A DNA stretch of 5,016 nt, taken from positions 1 to 5,016 of the forward strand of contig JBFFMY010000094.1 in NCBI GenBank assembly GCA_041563475.1, read 5' to 3'. Below are positions 1 through 5,016 of the stretch, piece by piece. This stretch comes from CAJXZP01 sp041563475 (GTDB taxonomy: Bacteria > Bacteroidota > Bacteroidia > Flavobacteriales_G > Salibacteraceae). Position 1 is the first letter of the stretch. Every line of letters starts with the position of its first letter. The position numbers and the translations under genes were made by a program. Under the pieces are notes generated by a model. That model was not told the origin of the DNA. It ran no database searches and was given only the letters and a program-made list of their open reading frames with translations.

Positions 1-218
1 GAGGGCTGCTTGGTAACTTTAACTTCATATAAATCGTTCTCTGATATTTTTTGGTCAACTAAATAAAAATCCAATATCTCTTGAGCCTTGAGTCTATGAA
101 TGTTTTTATCCGCATTTAGAATATTAGAAAATACCAAACTTACTATCAGTATCGTGCCCGTTATAATGGCTAACGAGATCAAAGACTCAATAACTGTAAA
201 TGCTTTTAATTTAACCAT
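1..218 (-). CDS. Type IV prepilin / minor pseudopilin, 3' end missing
   Basis: The first 72 residues are in the window; the gene runs off the low-coordinate edge. The ATG at 218-216 overlaps the end of the preceding gene by 13 bases in another frame. The product starts MVKLKA, then FTVIESLISLAIITGTILIVSLVF. This is a prepilin-peptidase site: a short basic leader of six residues, Ala at -1 (Gly is commoner, Ala is tolerated), Phe at +1 as the N-methylated residue, and Glu at +5 (E11). It is followed by about 20 hydrophobic residues of the N-terminal helix, then a polar amphipathic helix (NADKNIHRLKAQEILDFYL). The short leader and E5 fit a GspH/I/J-type pseudopilin or minor pilin. Which one cannot be told without the C-terminal part. 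Maturation needs a PilD/GspO-type peptidase encoded elsewhere. Confidence 0.85.
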   Translation of the reverse strand, partial: MVKLKAFTVIESLISLAIITGTILIVSLVFSNILNADKNIHRLKAQEILDFYLVDQKISENDLYEVKVTKQP

Positions 219-1462
219 TTGATTAATTCATTGGACATATAATTTGGGTACTGAAAGGTTTGAACATAAAACTCATCCAACTTACTTGGAACTACCTTAA
301 AGTCAAGAAAGTGATTTGAATACACCGCGGAGGGGGTTTTTAGTTCTGCCTCCTTGCAATAAAATGAACCCGCAATCTCAATTCCTGAAGAAACACTCAC
401 TCTATATGGAGAATAAATCACTCCTGTCACTTTTATGTTTTTTTTCAATACCAAGCTAGCCCCCGGAGAATATTCCACAACTCTTTCGCTTGGGATGATA
501 CAAACAGAACCTTCCACCATTGAATTTTCCCCCACCTGAAACAGCTTTCCCTTCTCATCTACTTTTTCCAATAACATTAAATTGGAAGGATAGTTTAATT
601 TTACGTTTTCTCCAACCAAAAGCGAATCCGTTGCAATACATTGAAACTCTCCTTGAACACCATCCCCTATCCTAATCACCGGAGCAATAAAAACTACATC
701 CTTAAACCGAGTATTACTTCTAATTTCTATTCCTTTGGAAGATATAATGGTCATATTTCCGCTAAATGATCTATTGTCCAACCGCAAAAATTGTTCTGAT
801 TTAATCACCCATCTTTCAGCTAAAAATGAATTTCTCTCTAAATCAAGGGCTTCCAACTGTACCAAACTATCATGCAAATAACTCACCCTTAATTGATTCA
901 TGATATTTGAATACAAGTTCTCTTGAAGAGATGGAACCATTCTTTTACTTGTAGAAACCGTTCCATAAATTAGCTGACTACCGGTGTAGTTTTTTCCCTC
1001 AATATAGGCCCTTTTTATTGGTCTGCCTGGTAAAAAAGCCTTTCCTTCTATTCTAGTTTCTCCACAAACACTAACGGAAAATGCATTATCTGCCAAATGC
1101 AGACTTATGGGAATATCTTCACTTTTCCAGCCCATTTGAACAGAAGCCTTTTGATATTGTCCATTTCTGTGTGCTAAAACAGAAACAATATTCAAAGCCC
1201 CATGCATTCTTCTTAAAATCCTTAAACTATCCTCTCCATCTGAAAACAGGTCAATTTCTACTTCCGTATTTAAGGGGAACTCATTTGGGTAATTTGACAC
1301 TACCTCAATTCCAGATTGAATATTCAATAGGAAATCCTTGGTGTTATTTATCCTACTATTTATAATGTCAAAATTCATAAATAGAGTCATCAGCATGGTA
1401 ATTGACACTCCTAATACTAAGGAAAATATTAACGTGTAATACAGCACCGAGGCTTTAATCAT
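206..1462 (-). CDS. Pilin-like membrane-anchored protein with predicted beta-helix ectodomain
   Basis: A 418-residue protein whose ATG overlaps the end of the MORN gene by eight bases (ATGATTAA). It opens with a two-residue lead, a Lys, and one long hydrophobic helix (MIKASVLYYTLIFSLVLGV, to about residue 30), then polar helix, much like a pilin N-terminus. It lacks a recognisable prepilin site: K3-A4 is followed by SVLYY, with Tyr rather than Glu five residues on. GspK-type minor pseudopilins and PilX-like proteins also lack that Glu, so a tip or minor subunit role is possible. The ectodomain has a conserved-looking CGETRIEGKAFLPG block (133-146) and then many short strand-turn units with regular I/V and G/N (about 232-385, e.g. 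KGIEIRSNTRFKDVVFIAP, IRIGDGVQGEF, VKVTGVIYS-like). This suggests a right-handed beta-helix of bactofilin-like style. Four cysteines occur (C133, C275, C321, C369). I do not recognise the family by name. It is followed by, and overlaps, a true prepilin gene. Confidence 0.7.
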   Translation of the reverse strand: MIKASVLYYTLIFSLVLGVSITMLMTLFMNFDIINSRINNTKDFLLNIQSGIEVVSNYPNEFPLNTEVEIDLFSDGEDSLRILRRMHGALNIVSVLAHRNGQYQKASVQMGWKSEDIPISLHLADNAFSVSVCGETRIEGKAFLPGRPIKRAYIEGKNYTGSQLIYGTVSTSKRMVPSLQENLYSNIMNQLRVSYLHDSLVQLEALDLERNSFLAERWVIKSEQFLRLDNRSFSGNMTIISSKGIEIRSNTRFKDVVFIAPVIRIGDGVQGEFQCIATDSLLVGENVKLNYPSNLMLLEKVDEKGKLFQVGENSMVEGSVCIIPSERVVEYSPGASLVLKKNIKVTGVIYSPYRVSVSSGIEIAGSFYCKEAELKTPSAVYSNHFLDFKVVPSKLDEFYVQTFQYPNYMSNELIKWLN

Positions 1463-2267
1463 TTTCTATCTGTTTGTCCTTTGACTTAAAAATCCCTTGC
1501 ACCCATTCCTTGAATCTCACCCAATTACTTACCTCTTCACTATTCGTATCAGGTTCTTGACTCTTATTTTCTTTAGTTCTCCTAGGCCTTTTGGTTTTCT
1601 CTTTATCCCCAATTGAATCCTCTTTCGTTTCGGATAATTCAATGATTTTATTTTGGTTTCGTTTCTCTTCCTTTACTTTTTTTGCTTTAAGTCTACTCTC
1701 CTTTTTTGCTTCTCGATCTACTCGATTCCCGTTTCTGTATCTCAGCTTGGTCATATTACCCAATTTATCAAATTGTGCAACTACACCGTGTTTCGTATTG
1801 TTCCTATATTTACCTCTTTCTTTAATTTTCCCATCTTCATAATAGGTCATAAACTTCCCATCTAACAATCCTTTTTTCCATAGAAAAATACCTTCCGTTT
1901 TCCCGTTTTCATACCATATTTTCCATTGGCCTTCTTTGGCTCCCTTTTTAAAAGTTCCACTTGTTTTCAGTTGGCCAGAAATAAAGTATTCTTGGTAATC
2001 CCCATGCAGTAATTGACCTGCGTAACCTCCTTCAGTGGTATGTACAACTCTATACTTCATCCAATAATACATTACATCATCTGAGGGTTTAATTTTAGAA
2101 TCACAATAATGAAAGACAATTTTCAAGTCATTCTGATGTACCGATAAAGAAGGATACTTTTCTTGAGAATTAGCCTTGGATGGGCAAAACAGAATGAATA
2201 ACATCAAAAGCAATACAGAAAGATCTCTCCGCGTATTATCCATTTCAACTTTTACATTTTCCGTCAT
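1455..2267 (-). CDS. Exported MORN-repeat protein with a charged C-terminal tail
   Basis: A 270-residue protein from the ATG at 2267, seven bases after the preceding stop. A longer TTG start at 2297 would overlap the GspC/PilP-like gene and place a long charged leader before the signal peptide. A shorter ATG at 2243 gives the neatest signal peptide (MDNTRRDLS, then LLLMLFILF) and is a real alternative. From 2267 the hydrophobic core is about 16-28, with likely cleavage near A32-N-S-Q35. Residues 83-180 hold about four repeats of roughly 23 residues of the MORN_2 / YwqK type, including GDYQEYFISGQLK, GQWKIWYENGK, GKFMTYYEDGKIK and a degenerate GVVAQFDKLGNM. Residues about 184-250 are very rich in Lys, Arg and Glu and probably disordered. 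The end is amphipathic (NWVRFKEWVQGIFKSK). Database names for such repeats often read 'antitoxin', but there is no toxin partner here. A structural or binding role in the envelope is an inference from export and context. Confidence 0.72.
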   Translation of the reverse strand: MTENVKVEMDNTRRDLSVLLLMLFILFCPSKANSQEKYPSLSVHQNDLKIVFHYCDSKIKPSDDVMYYWMKYRVVHTTEGGYAGQLLHGDYQEYFISGQLKTSGTFKKGAKEGQWKIWYENGKTEGIFLWKKGLLDGKFMTYYEDGKIKERGKYRNNTKHGVVAQFDKLGNMTKLRYRNGNRVDREAKKESRLKAKKVKEEKRNQNKIIELSETKEDSIGDKEKTKRPRRTKENKSQEPDTNSEEVSNWVRFKEWVQGIFKSKDKQIEND

Positions 2268-2274
2268 CTTCTTT

Positions 2275-2787
2275 TTAATTATGTTGCTGCAAGTCAAATG
2301 TTTTTGTTACCAGATCCTTTTTAACCAATATAGAGGATCTATCAACAGCAATTATTTCTATGTCATCTATCACTTCCCCCCCAGAGACCAAAAATTCCTT
2401 TTTATTCACCAAAATAATGGCACTTATCCGGCTGCTACTCGTATTAATCATGTTACCTAAATACACAATATCTGGAAATACAACCTCTAACTTTGGCTTT
2501 AGCTCTTTGTCCTTTTTCCTTTGAGATTGGACTTTCACCGTACTATTTAAACTCACTTTACTTTTTTTAACTCGTATTCCTTTTAAAAAAGGATCCGGGT
2601 AATCTAAATTCAATTCAAACGAATCTACCCTGGATGAATTTGCCTGTACTTGTTCCGTGGAAAATGAAAATTCCCTGGGTTCATTCTTTTCCTCCTTGAA
2701 ATAGGTGTCATAAACTTTATAGGTAATTAAGACCCAAATAATTGAAACAACAGTGATCATTACTATGGATGTAATCTTGGTTTTCAT
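2275..2787 (-). CDS. GspC / PilP-like periplasmic linker protein
   Basis: A 170-residue protein starting at an ATG one base after the lipoprotein stop codon. It has one N-terminal membrane span (about 6-24, preceded by MKTK), then a charged, low-complexity periplasmic linker carrying YPDPFL (D65-P66-F67), the Asp-Pro-Phe signature common before the core of GspC and PilP proteins. The C-terminal part (about 103-166) is a small all-beta domain with a GNMIN-x-SSSRISAIILVNKKEFLVSGGEVIDD-like course. The pattern is a strand, a basic turn, G-G-E followed by I/V-x-D, and a last strand I-L-V-x-K. That is the layout of the homology region (HR) in GspC and the beta domain of PilP, which touches the N0 domain of the secretin. 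With GspL- and GspM-like genes upstream it completes the alignment subcomplex. Unlike PilP it has a transmembrane span and no lipobox, closer to GspC; no C-terminal PDZ domain is present. Confidence 0.74.
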   Translation of the reverse strand: MKTKITSIVMITVVSIIWVLITYKVYDTYFKEEKNEPREFSFSTEQVQANSSRVDSFELNLDYPDPFLKGIRVKKSKVSLNSTVKVQSQRKKDKELKPKLEVVFPDIVYLGNMINTSSSRISAIILVNKKEFLVSGGEVIDDIEIIAVDRSSILVKKDLVTKTFDLQQHN

Positions 2788-2788
2788 C

Positions 2789-3766
2789 CTATTGAATCGT
2801 TAGTTTTCTCATTCCTGAAATCCAAGAGTTATTCCCTGCTTTATCATACCTTCTTACCGCCCAATAATAATTACCTGAAGGTAGAGAAAAGGTATGGGCA
2901 CTTGACATTGATTCTGCCTTTTCAACCACATTGTTTAGTATAGAATCACTGGCAACGAAAATGGTATCGAACTCTGGTGAACCCATAGTGCCCAATGATG
3001 ACCACGTGAAAATGACATCCGTTGAAGCAGTAACCTGATTGTCTATCGGGTCTATCAAAACTGGCGTTGTTGGACTAGTTATATCTACCAAAAAAGTTCT
3101 TGAAGAATAAAGTGTTTTAGACAAATCATTTTCCGCTCTTACTCCCCAAGAATAAGCCTTCTCACTTAATGAAATTGGCAATGAAGTGCTGGTGTTGGTC
3201 GTTCGTATTTCATTGGTTACCGTATTACTATTTTCAAAATCTCCCTCGTATATTTTGAAACTATATTCCATGGAATTTGGCACATCCTCCCAAATAAATG
3301 TTGGGGTTACAGAATTAACATACCCGTTAGATAGAGGGTAAGTTAAAAATACCAAGGAGCCATTCAAATTGGCCGTGTCCTCAATAATCAAATCACGCAC
3401 TAAATACGCAGTCTCGCTTGAACCATTTTGGGCCTTTATCCTCCACTGGTAAATTCCTGGTGGTAAACTATATTGAAACTTGGTATTTTCAATTGTGGTA
3501 TCCACAACCAATTTATCTATTACAGAAAAACTAGGTTTAGCAATTTGCAAAGTATACTCCAATGCAAATTCTACTGGTTCCCAAACAAATTGTTGAACAT
3601 TCTCTGAACTTATTGCCCCATCCCTTGGTGCAATTATTTCAATAGTTGCACTTGACAAATCCTCCTCTACAATAAGTTGGCAACTCCCTAAAAATAGGAC
3701 AAAAAGAAGGAAACAACTACCTATTGTTTTTAACACTTTGAACATATATAACCGTAAATAACTCAT
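2789..3766 (-). CDS. Lipoprotein with three Ig/fibronectin III-like modules
   Basis: Predicted 325-residue lipoprotein. The signal peptide has a hydrophobic core at about 15-28 and lipobox L26-G-S-C29. Residue +2 is Gln rather than Asp, so sorting to the outer membrane is plausible. Three similar beta-sandwich modules follow, at about 40-129, 138-228 and 232-325. Each begins with a P-x-x-x/N-G-like turn, has an early F-x-W or Q-F-V-W strand (W62, W159, W255), and a late Y-x-W strand (YQW 106-108, YSW 205-207, YYW 300-302) ending in a short R-x-L/F-x-V/I strand. This is the look of FN3/Ig-like repeats that bind proteins or glycans. Two ATG starts fit. The one at 3766 has an A-rich leader (ACAAATAAAT). 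The one at 3745 gives the more compact signal peptide (MFKVLK plus core) and a shorter overlap with the upstream gene. The role is unknown. Sitting between GspM/PilO-like and GspC/PilP-like genes, it may be a secretin partner or pilotin-like factor, or a surface-exposed accessory. Confidence 0.8.
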   Translation of the reverse strand: MSYLRLYMFKVLKTIGSCFLLFVLFLGSCQLIVEEDLSSATIEIIAPRDGAISSENVQQFVWEPVEFALEYTLQIAKPSFSVIDKLVVDTTIENTKFQYSLPPGIYQWRIKAQNGSSETAYLVRDLIIEDTANLNGSLVFLTYPLSNGYVNSVTPTFIWEDVPNSMEYSFKIYEGDFENSNTVTNEIRTTNTSTSLPISLSEKAYSWGVRAENDLSKTLYSSRTFLVDITSPTTPVLIDPIDNQVTASTDVIFTWSSLGTMGSPEFDTIFVASDSILNNVVEKAESMSSAHTFSLPSGNYYWAVRRYDKAGNNSWISGMRKLTIQ

Positions 3767-4226
3767 ATTTATTTGTTGTATGATTTTTTCTTGAAACCAA
3801 TTTTAAAGTCTTTAAAAAAACAGGATCCTTTGTCGTTTCCAATTCATAAATAAGCTGAACTGTTGATTTAAAACTCCCCTCAATCTCAAAACTCTGATTA
3901 ATAACTTTGTATCCATTTACCTCAAAAAAATGGGGTTCAAGTACCCGATTTAATATCACCGAGTTACCTCTTTTACTTATGAAATCAATCATAAAATGTT
4001 GAATATCAGTCTCATTTCTTCCTATATTCACGGAACTAGAATATTTATTCAGCTCCAATTTAGCCTGAGATAATTCCTTGTTCAACCCATCCATATCCAT
4101 ACTATTAGTGGCGCTATATATGTAATATGCTTGTTTCATTGTCGGAGATATTAATCTGGTATACACCAGAAAAAAAATAACTACCATCCCTAACAGAAGA
4201 AATACTAGTCGGTATTTATATTCCAA
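3717..4226 (-). CDS. GspM / PilO-like inner-membrane protein
   Basis: A bitopic protein of 169 residues from the chosen TTG at 4226 (172 from the TTG at 4235). No ATG is usable: the frame is closed by TGA at 4250-4248, and the first in-frame ATG lies inside the membrane span. Counting from 4226, there is a short basic cytoplasmic start (MEYKYR), one membrane span (about 7-24), a helical, probably coiled-coil segment (about 44-62), and a C-terminal alpha/beta domain (about 78-165). That domain alternates strands and helices (VINQSFEIEGSF, then STVQLIYELETTKDPVFLKTLKLV), the pattern of the ferredoxin-like fold in PilO and GspM, which contacts PilN/GspL and PilP/GspC. Length is somewhat below typical PilO (about 200). 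Its position just after the GspL/PilN-like gene supports the call. Sequence identity is too weak to choose between GspM and PilO. The 3' end overlaps the lipoprotein gene by up to 50 bases. Confidence 0.66.
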   Translation of the reverse strand: MEYKYRLVFLLLGMVVIFFLVYTRLISPTMKQAYYIYSATNSMDMDGLNKELSQAKLELNKYSSSVNIGRNETDIQHFMIDFISKRGNSVILNRVLEPHFFEVNGYKVINQSFEIEGSFKSTVQLIYELETTKDPVFLKTLKLVSRKNHTTNKYELFTVIYVQSVKNNR

Positions 4227-4235
4227 ATTTTCCAA

Positions 4236-4240
4236 CTCCC
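4236..4240 (-). promoter_or_regulatory. Possible Shine-Dalgarno GGGAG ahead of a TTG start
   Basis: On the minus strand the stop codon of the GspL-like gene (TAA, 4243-4241) is followed directly by GGGAG. This directly abuts the first TTG (4235), which is too close for ribosome use. It lies 9 bases before the next in-frame TTG (4226), a normal spacing. It is the only clear purine-rich ribosome-binding motif I see at a junction in this window and it decides my choice of start. In Bacteroidota such motifs are used weakly, so this is moderate evidence. Confidence 0.35.
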
Positions 4241-5016
4241 TTATAATTCAATTTTAATATTAAACTGGTGATTCTCACTCCTTGCAACGGGCATGTAATC
4301 TGTAATTTCAACTAATCTTATCCAATCCATTTTTGATAATTCTAGAACCCAATTACTTAAAATTTCATCCTTACCCACTATTCCACTTACACGAATTACA
4401 TTTTTTTCCACCTGTATGGGTTTCCCACTTTTTAACTTCTCTTGAATCGGATTAACCTCCATCTCAACCAAGGTTATTGTTCTTGGAACAGATTTAGCTA
4501 ACCTATCCATGTAAAAGGAATAACTCGTGTTGCTTGTTAAGCCAACGGAACTTAAAAATTCTTCTTTTGAATCTATTTCAGCATTTATACTTACGATCTC
4601 TTGTTCTATCTCGGACCTATCAGACTGCAAAGCCATAATATCATTATACCTCTGGGATAAGTAACCGTTGAGGGCAAAACTTCCGAAGGCTAAAACAAAC
4701 AGTAGCGTTACTCCACCAAAAAGAAATCTATTAAATAAGTTCTTGTATTTTTCCTCCTCTCGAGATGCAATAACAAAAGCACTTGTTGGGTTATACGGAC
4801 TACATGTTCCCACCAAATACGAAAGAGCACCCACCATGCTTAGTAAATAACTCCCAGAGTATGTTTTGTCCAAAATCTTGATCGTACTTTGTTCTCCCAA
4901 AGTATTAGGTTGGAAACTAAAACCACCCTGAGCATCAGTATCAACTTCATATTCTGGGGTAAGCAATCTCCGTTCATTAATACCTAACATATTAACACTT
5001 GAGGGAGCCAATAGTA
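4241..5016 (-). CDS. GspL / PilM-PilN-like inner-membrane assembly protein, 5' end missing
   Basis: Likely part of the inner-membrane alignment complex of a type II secretion or type IV pilus machine. The reading frame is still open at the window edge. A TTG at 5009-5011 is the first start-like codon inside, but the frame continues upstream (a CTA codon precedes it), so I treat the gene as truncated. Counting from that TTG, residues 1-80 are soluble and end in a SGSYLLSMVGALSYLVG stretch, like the tail of the actin-like fold in PilM and cytoplasmic GspL. A basic stretch (about 84-95) leads into one membrane span (about 97-116). A coiled coil follows (about 118-152), then a PilN-like periplasmic domain (about 173-256) with SVPRTITLVEMEV and a VIRVSGIVG strand. 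Actin-like part, span and PilN-like part in one chain is the GspL layout, equivalent to a PilM-PilN fusion. The next gene is GspM/PilO-like, as expected. The family is inferred from architecture and order, not from a strong sequence match. Confidence 0.72.
   Translation of the reverse strand, partial: LLAPSSVNMLGINERRLLTPEYEVDTDAQGGFSFQPNTLGEQSTIKILDKTYSGSYLLSMVGALSYLVGTCSPYNPTSAFVIASREEEKYKNLFNRFLFGGVTLLFVLAFGSFALNGYLSQRYNDIMALQSDRSEIEQEIVSINAEIDSKEEFLSSVGLTSNTSYSFYMDRLAKSVPRTITLVEMEVNPIQEKLKSGKPIQVEKNVIRVSGIVGKDEILSNWVLELSKMDWIRLVEITDYMPVARSENHQFNIKIEL

Noticed and set aside
438..445. Run of eight T (A8 on the coding strand) as a possible programmed frameshift or slippage site
   Set aside because: The frame is intact through it, it encodes ordinary Lys-Lys-Asn codons, and no alternative-frame product or stimulatory structure is evident.
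1081..1365. Plus-strand reading frame of 94 codons
   Set aside because: It lies wholly inside the minus-strand pilin-like gene, is rich in residues typical of antisense frames, and shows no domain or signal; treated as a shadow.
1591..1865. Two plus-strand frames rich in Phe, Ser and Leu
   Set aside because: They are the antisense of the Lys/Glu-rich tail and repeats of the MORN gene, which explains the hydrophobic-looking composition.
1455..2297. Toxin-antitoxin system antitoxin (YwqK-type name)
   Set aside because: The name follows only from MORN_2-type repeats. The protein has a signal peptide, no toxin gene is adjacent, and it is coupled to pilin-like genes.
2176..2460. Plus-strand frame spanning a gene junction
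   Set aside because: It is antisense to both the MORN gene and the GspC/PilP-like gene, which have better coding evidence; no recognisable product.
4668..4850. Plus-strand frame of 60 codons
   Set aside because: Antisense to the membrane span and upstream basic segment of the GspL-like gene; no supporting feature.
1..5016. Internal promoters, terminators, RNA genes, CRISPR, insertion sequences
   Set aside because: All junctions are gaps of 14 bases or fewer, or overlaps, and I saw no hairpin with a T-run, no direct repeat array, no transposase and no tRNA- or rRNA-like segment.

Overview
The window reads as one tightly packed set of seven genes, all on the minus strand, so the genes run from high to low coordinates. 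Base composition is AT-rich by inspection. Most starts have no clear Shine-Dalgarno sequence and sit in A/T-rich leaders. One product is a lipoprotein of Ig/fibronectin-like modules and another is a secreted protein with MORN-type repeats. Together these suggest Bacteroidota (Cytophagales/Flavobacteriales-like), but this is inferred from style and no marker gene is present.

In transcription order the genes are: (1) 5016-4241, the 3' part of a GspL or PilM-PilN-like protein, cut by the window edge; (2) 4226-3717, a GspM/PilO-like bitopic protein; (3) 3766-2789, a lipoprotein with three Ig/FN3-like modules; (4) 2787-2275, a GspC/PilP-like protein with a DPF motif and a C-terminal HR-like domain; (5) 2267-1455, a probably exported MORN-repeat protein with a charged tail; (6) 1462-206, a pilin-like single-span protein with a predicted beta-helix ectodomain; (7) 218-1, a type IV prepilin/pseudopilin with a textbook cleavage motif, cut by the other edge. 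Junctions are gaps of 14 bases or fewer, or overlaps of up to 50 bases. No stretch longer than 14 bases is non-coding, so there is no room for an internal terminator, RNA gene or ordinary promoter.

Genes 1, 2 and 4 correspond in order and architecture to the inner-membrane alignment subcomplex (PilM/N/O/P, or GspL/M/C) of a type II secretion or type IV pilus machine. Genes 6 and 7 would supply pilin-like subunits of the pseudopilus or pilus. Genes 3 and 5 are not standard parts of either machine and are the most interesting content: an outer-membrane-type lipoprotein and an envelope repeat protein inserted between core genes. The ATPase, platform protein, secretin, major pilin and prepilin peptidase are not seen here and would be expected outside the window. 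The window alone does not decide between secretion system and pilus.
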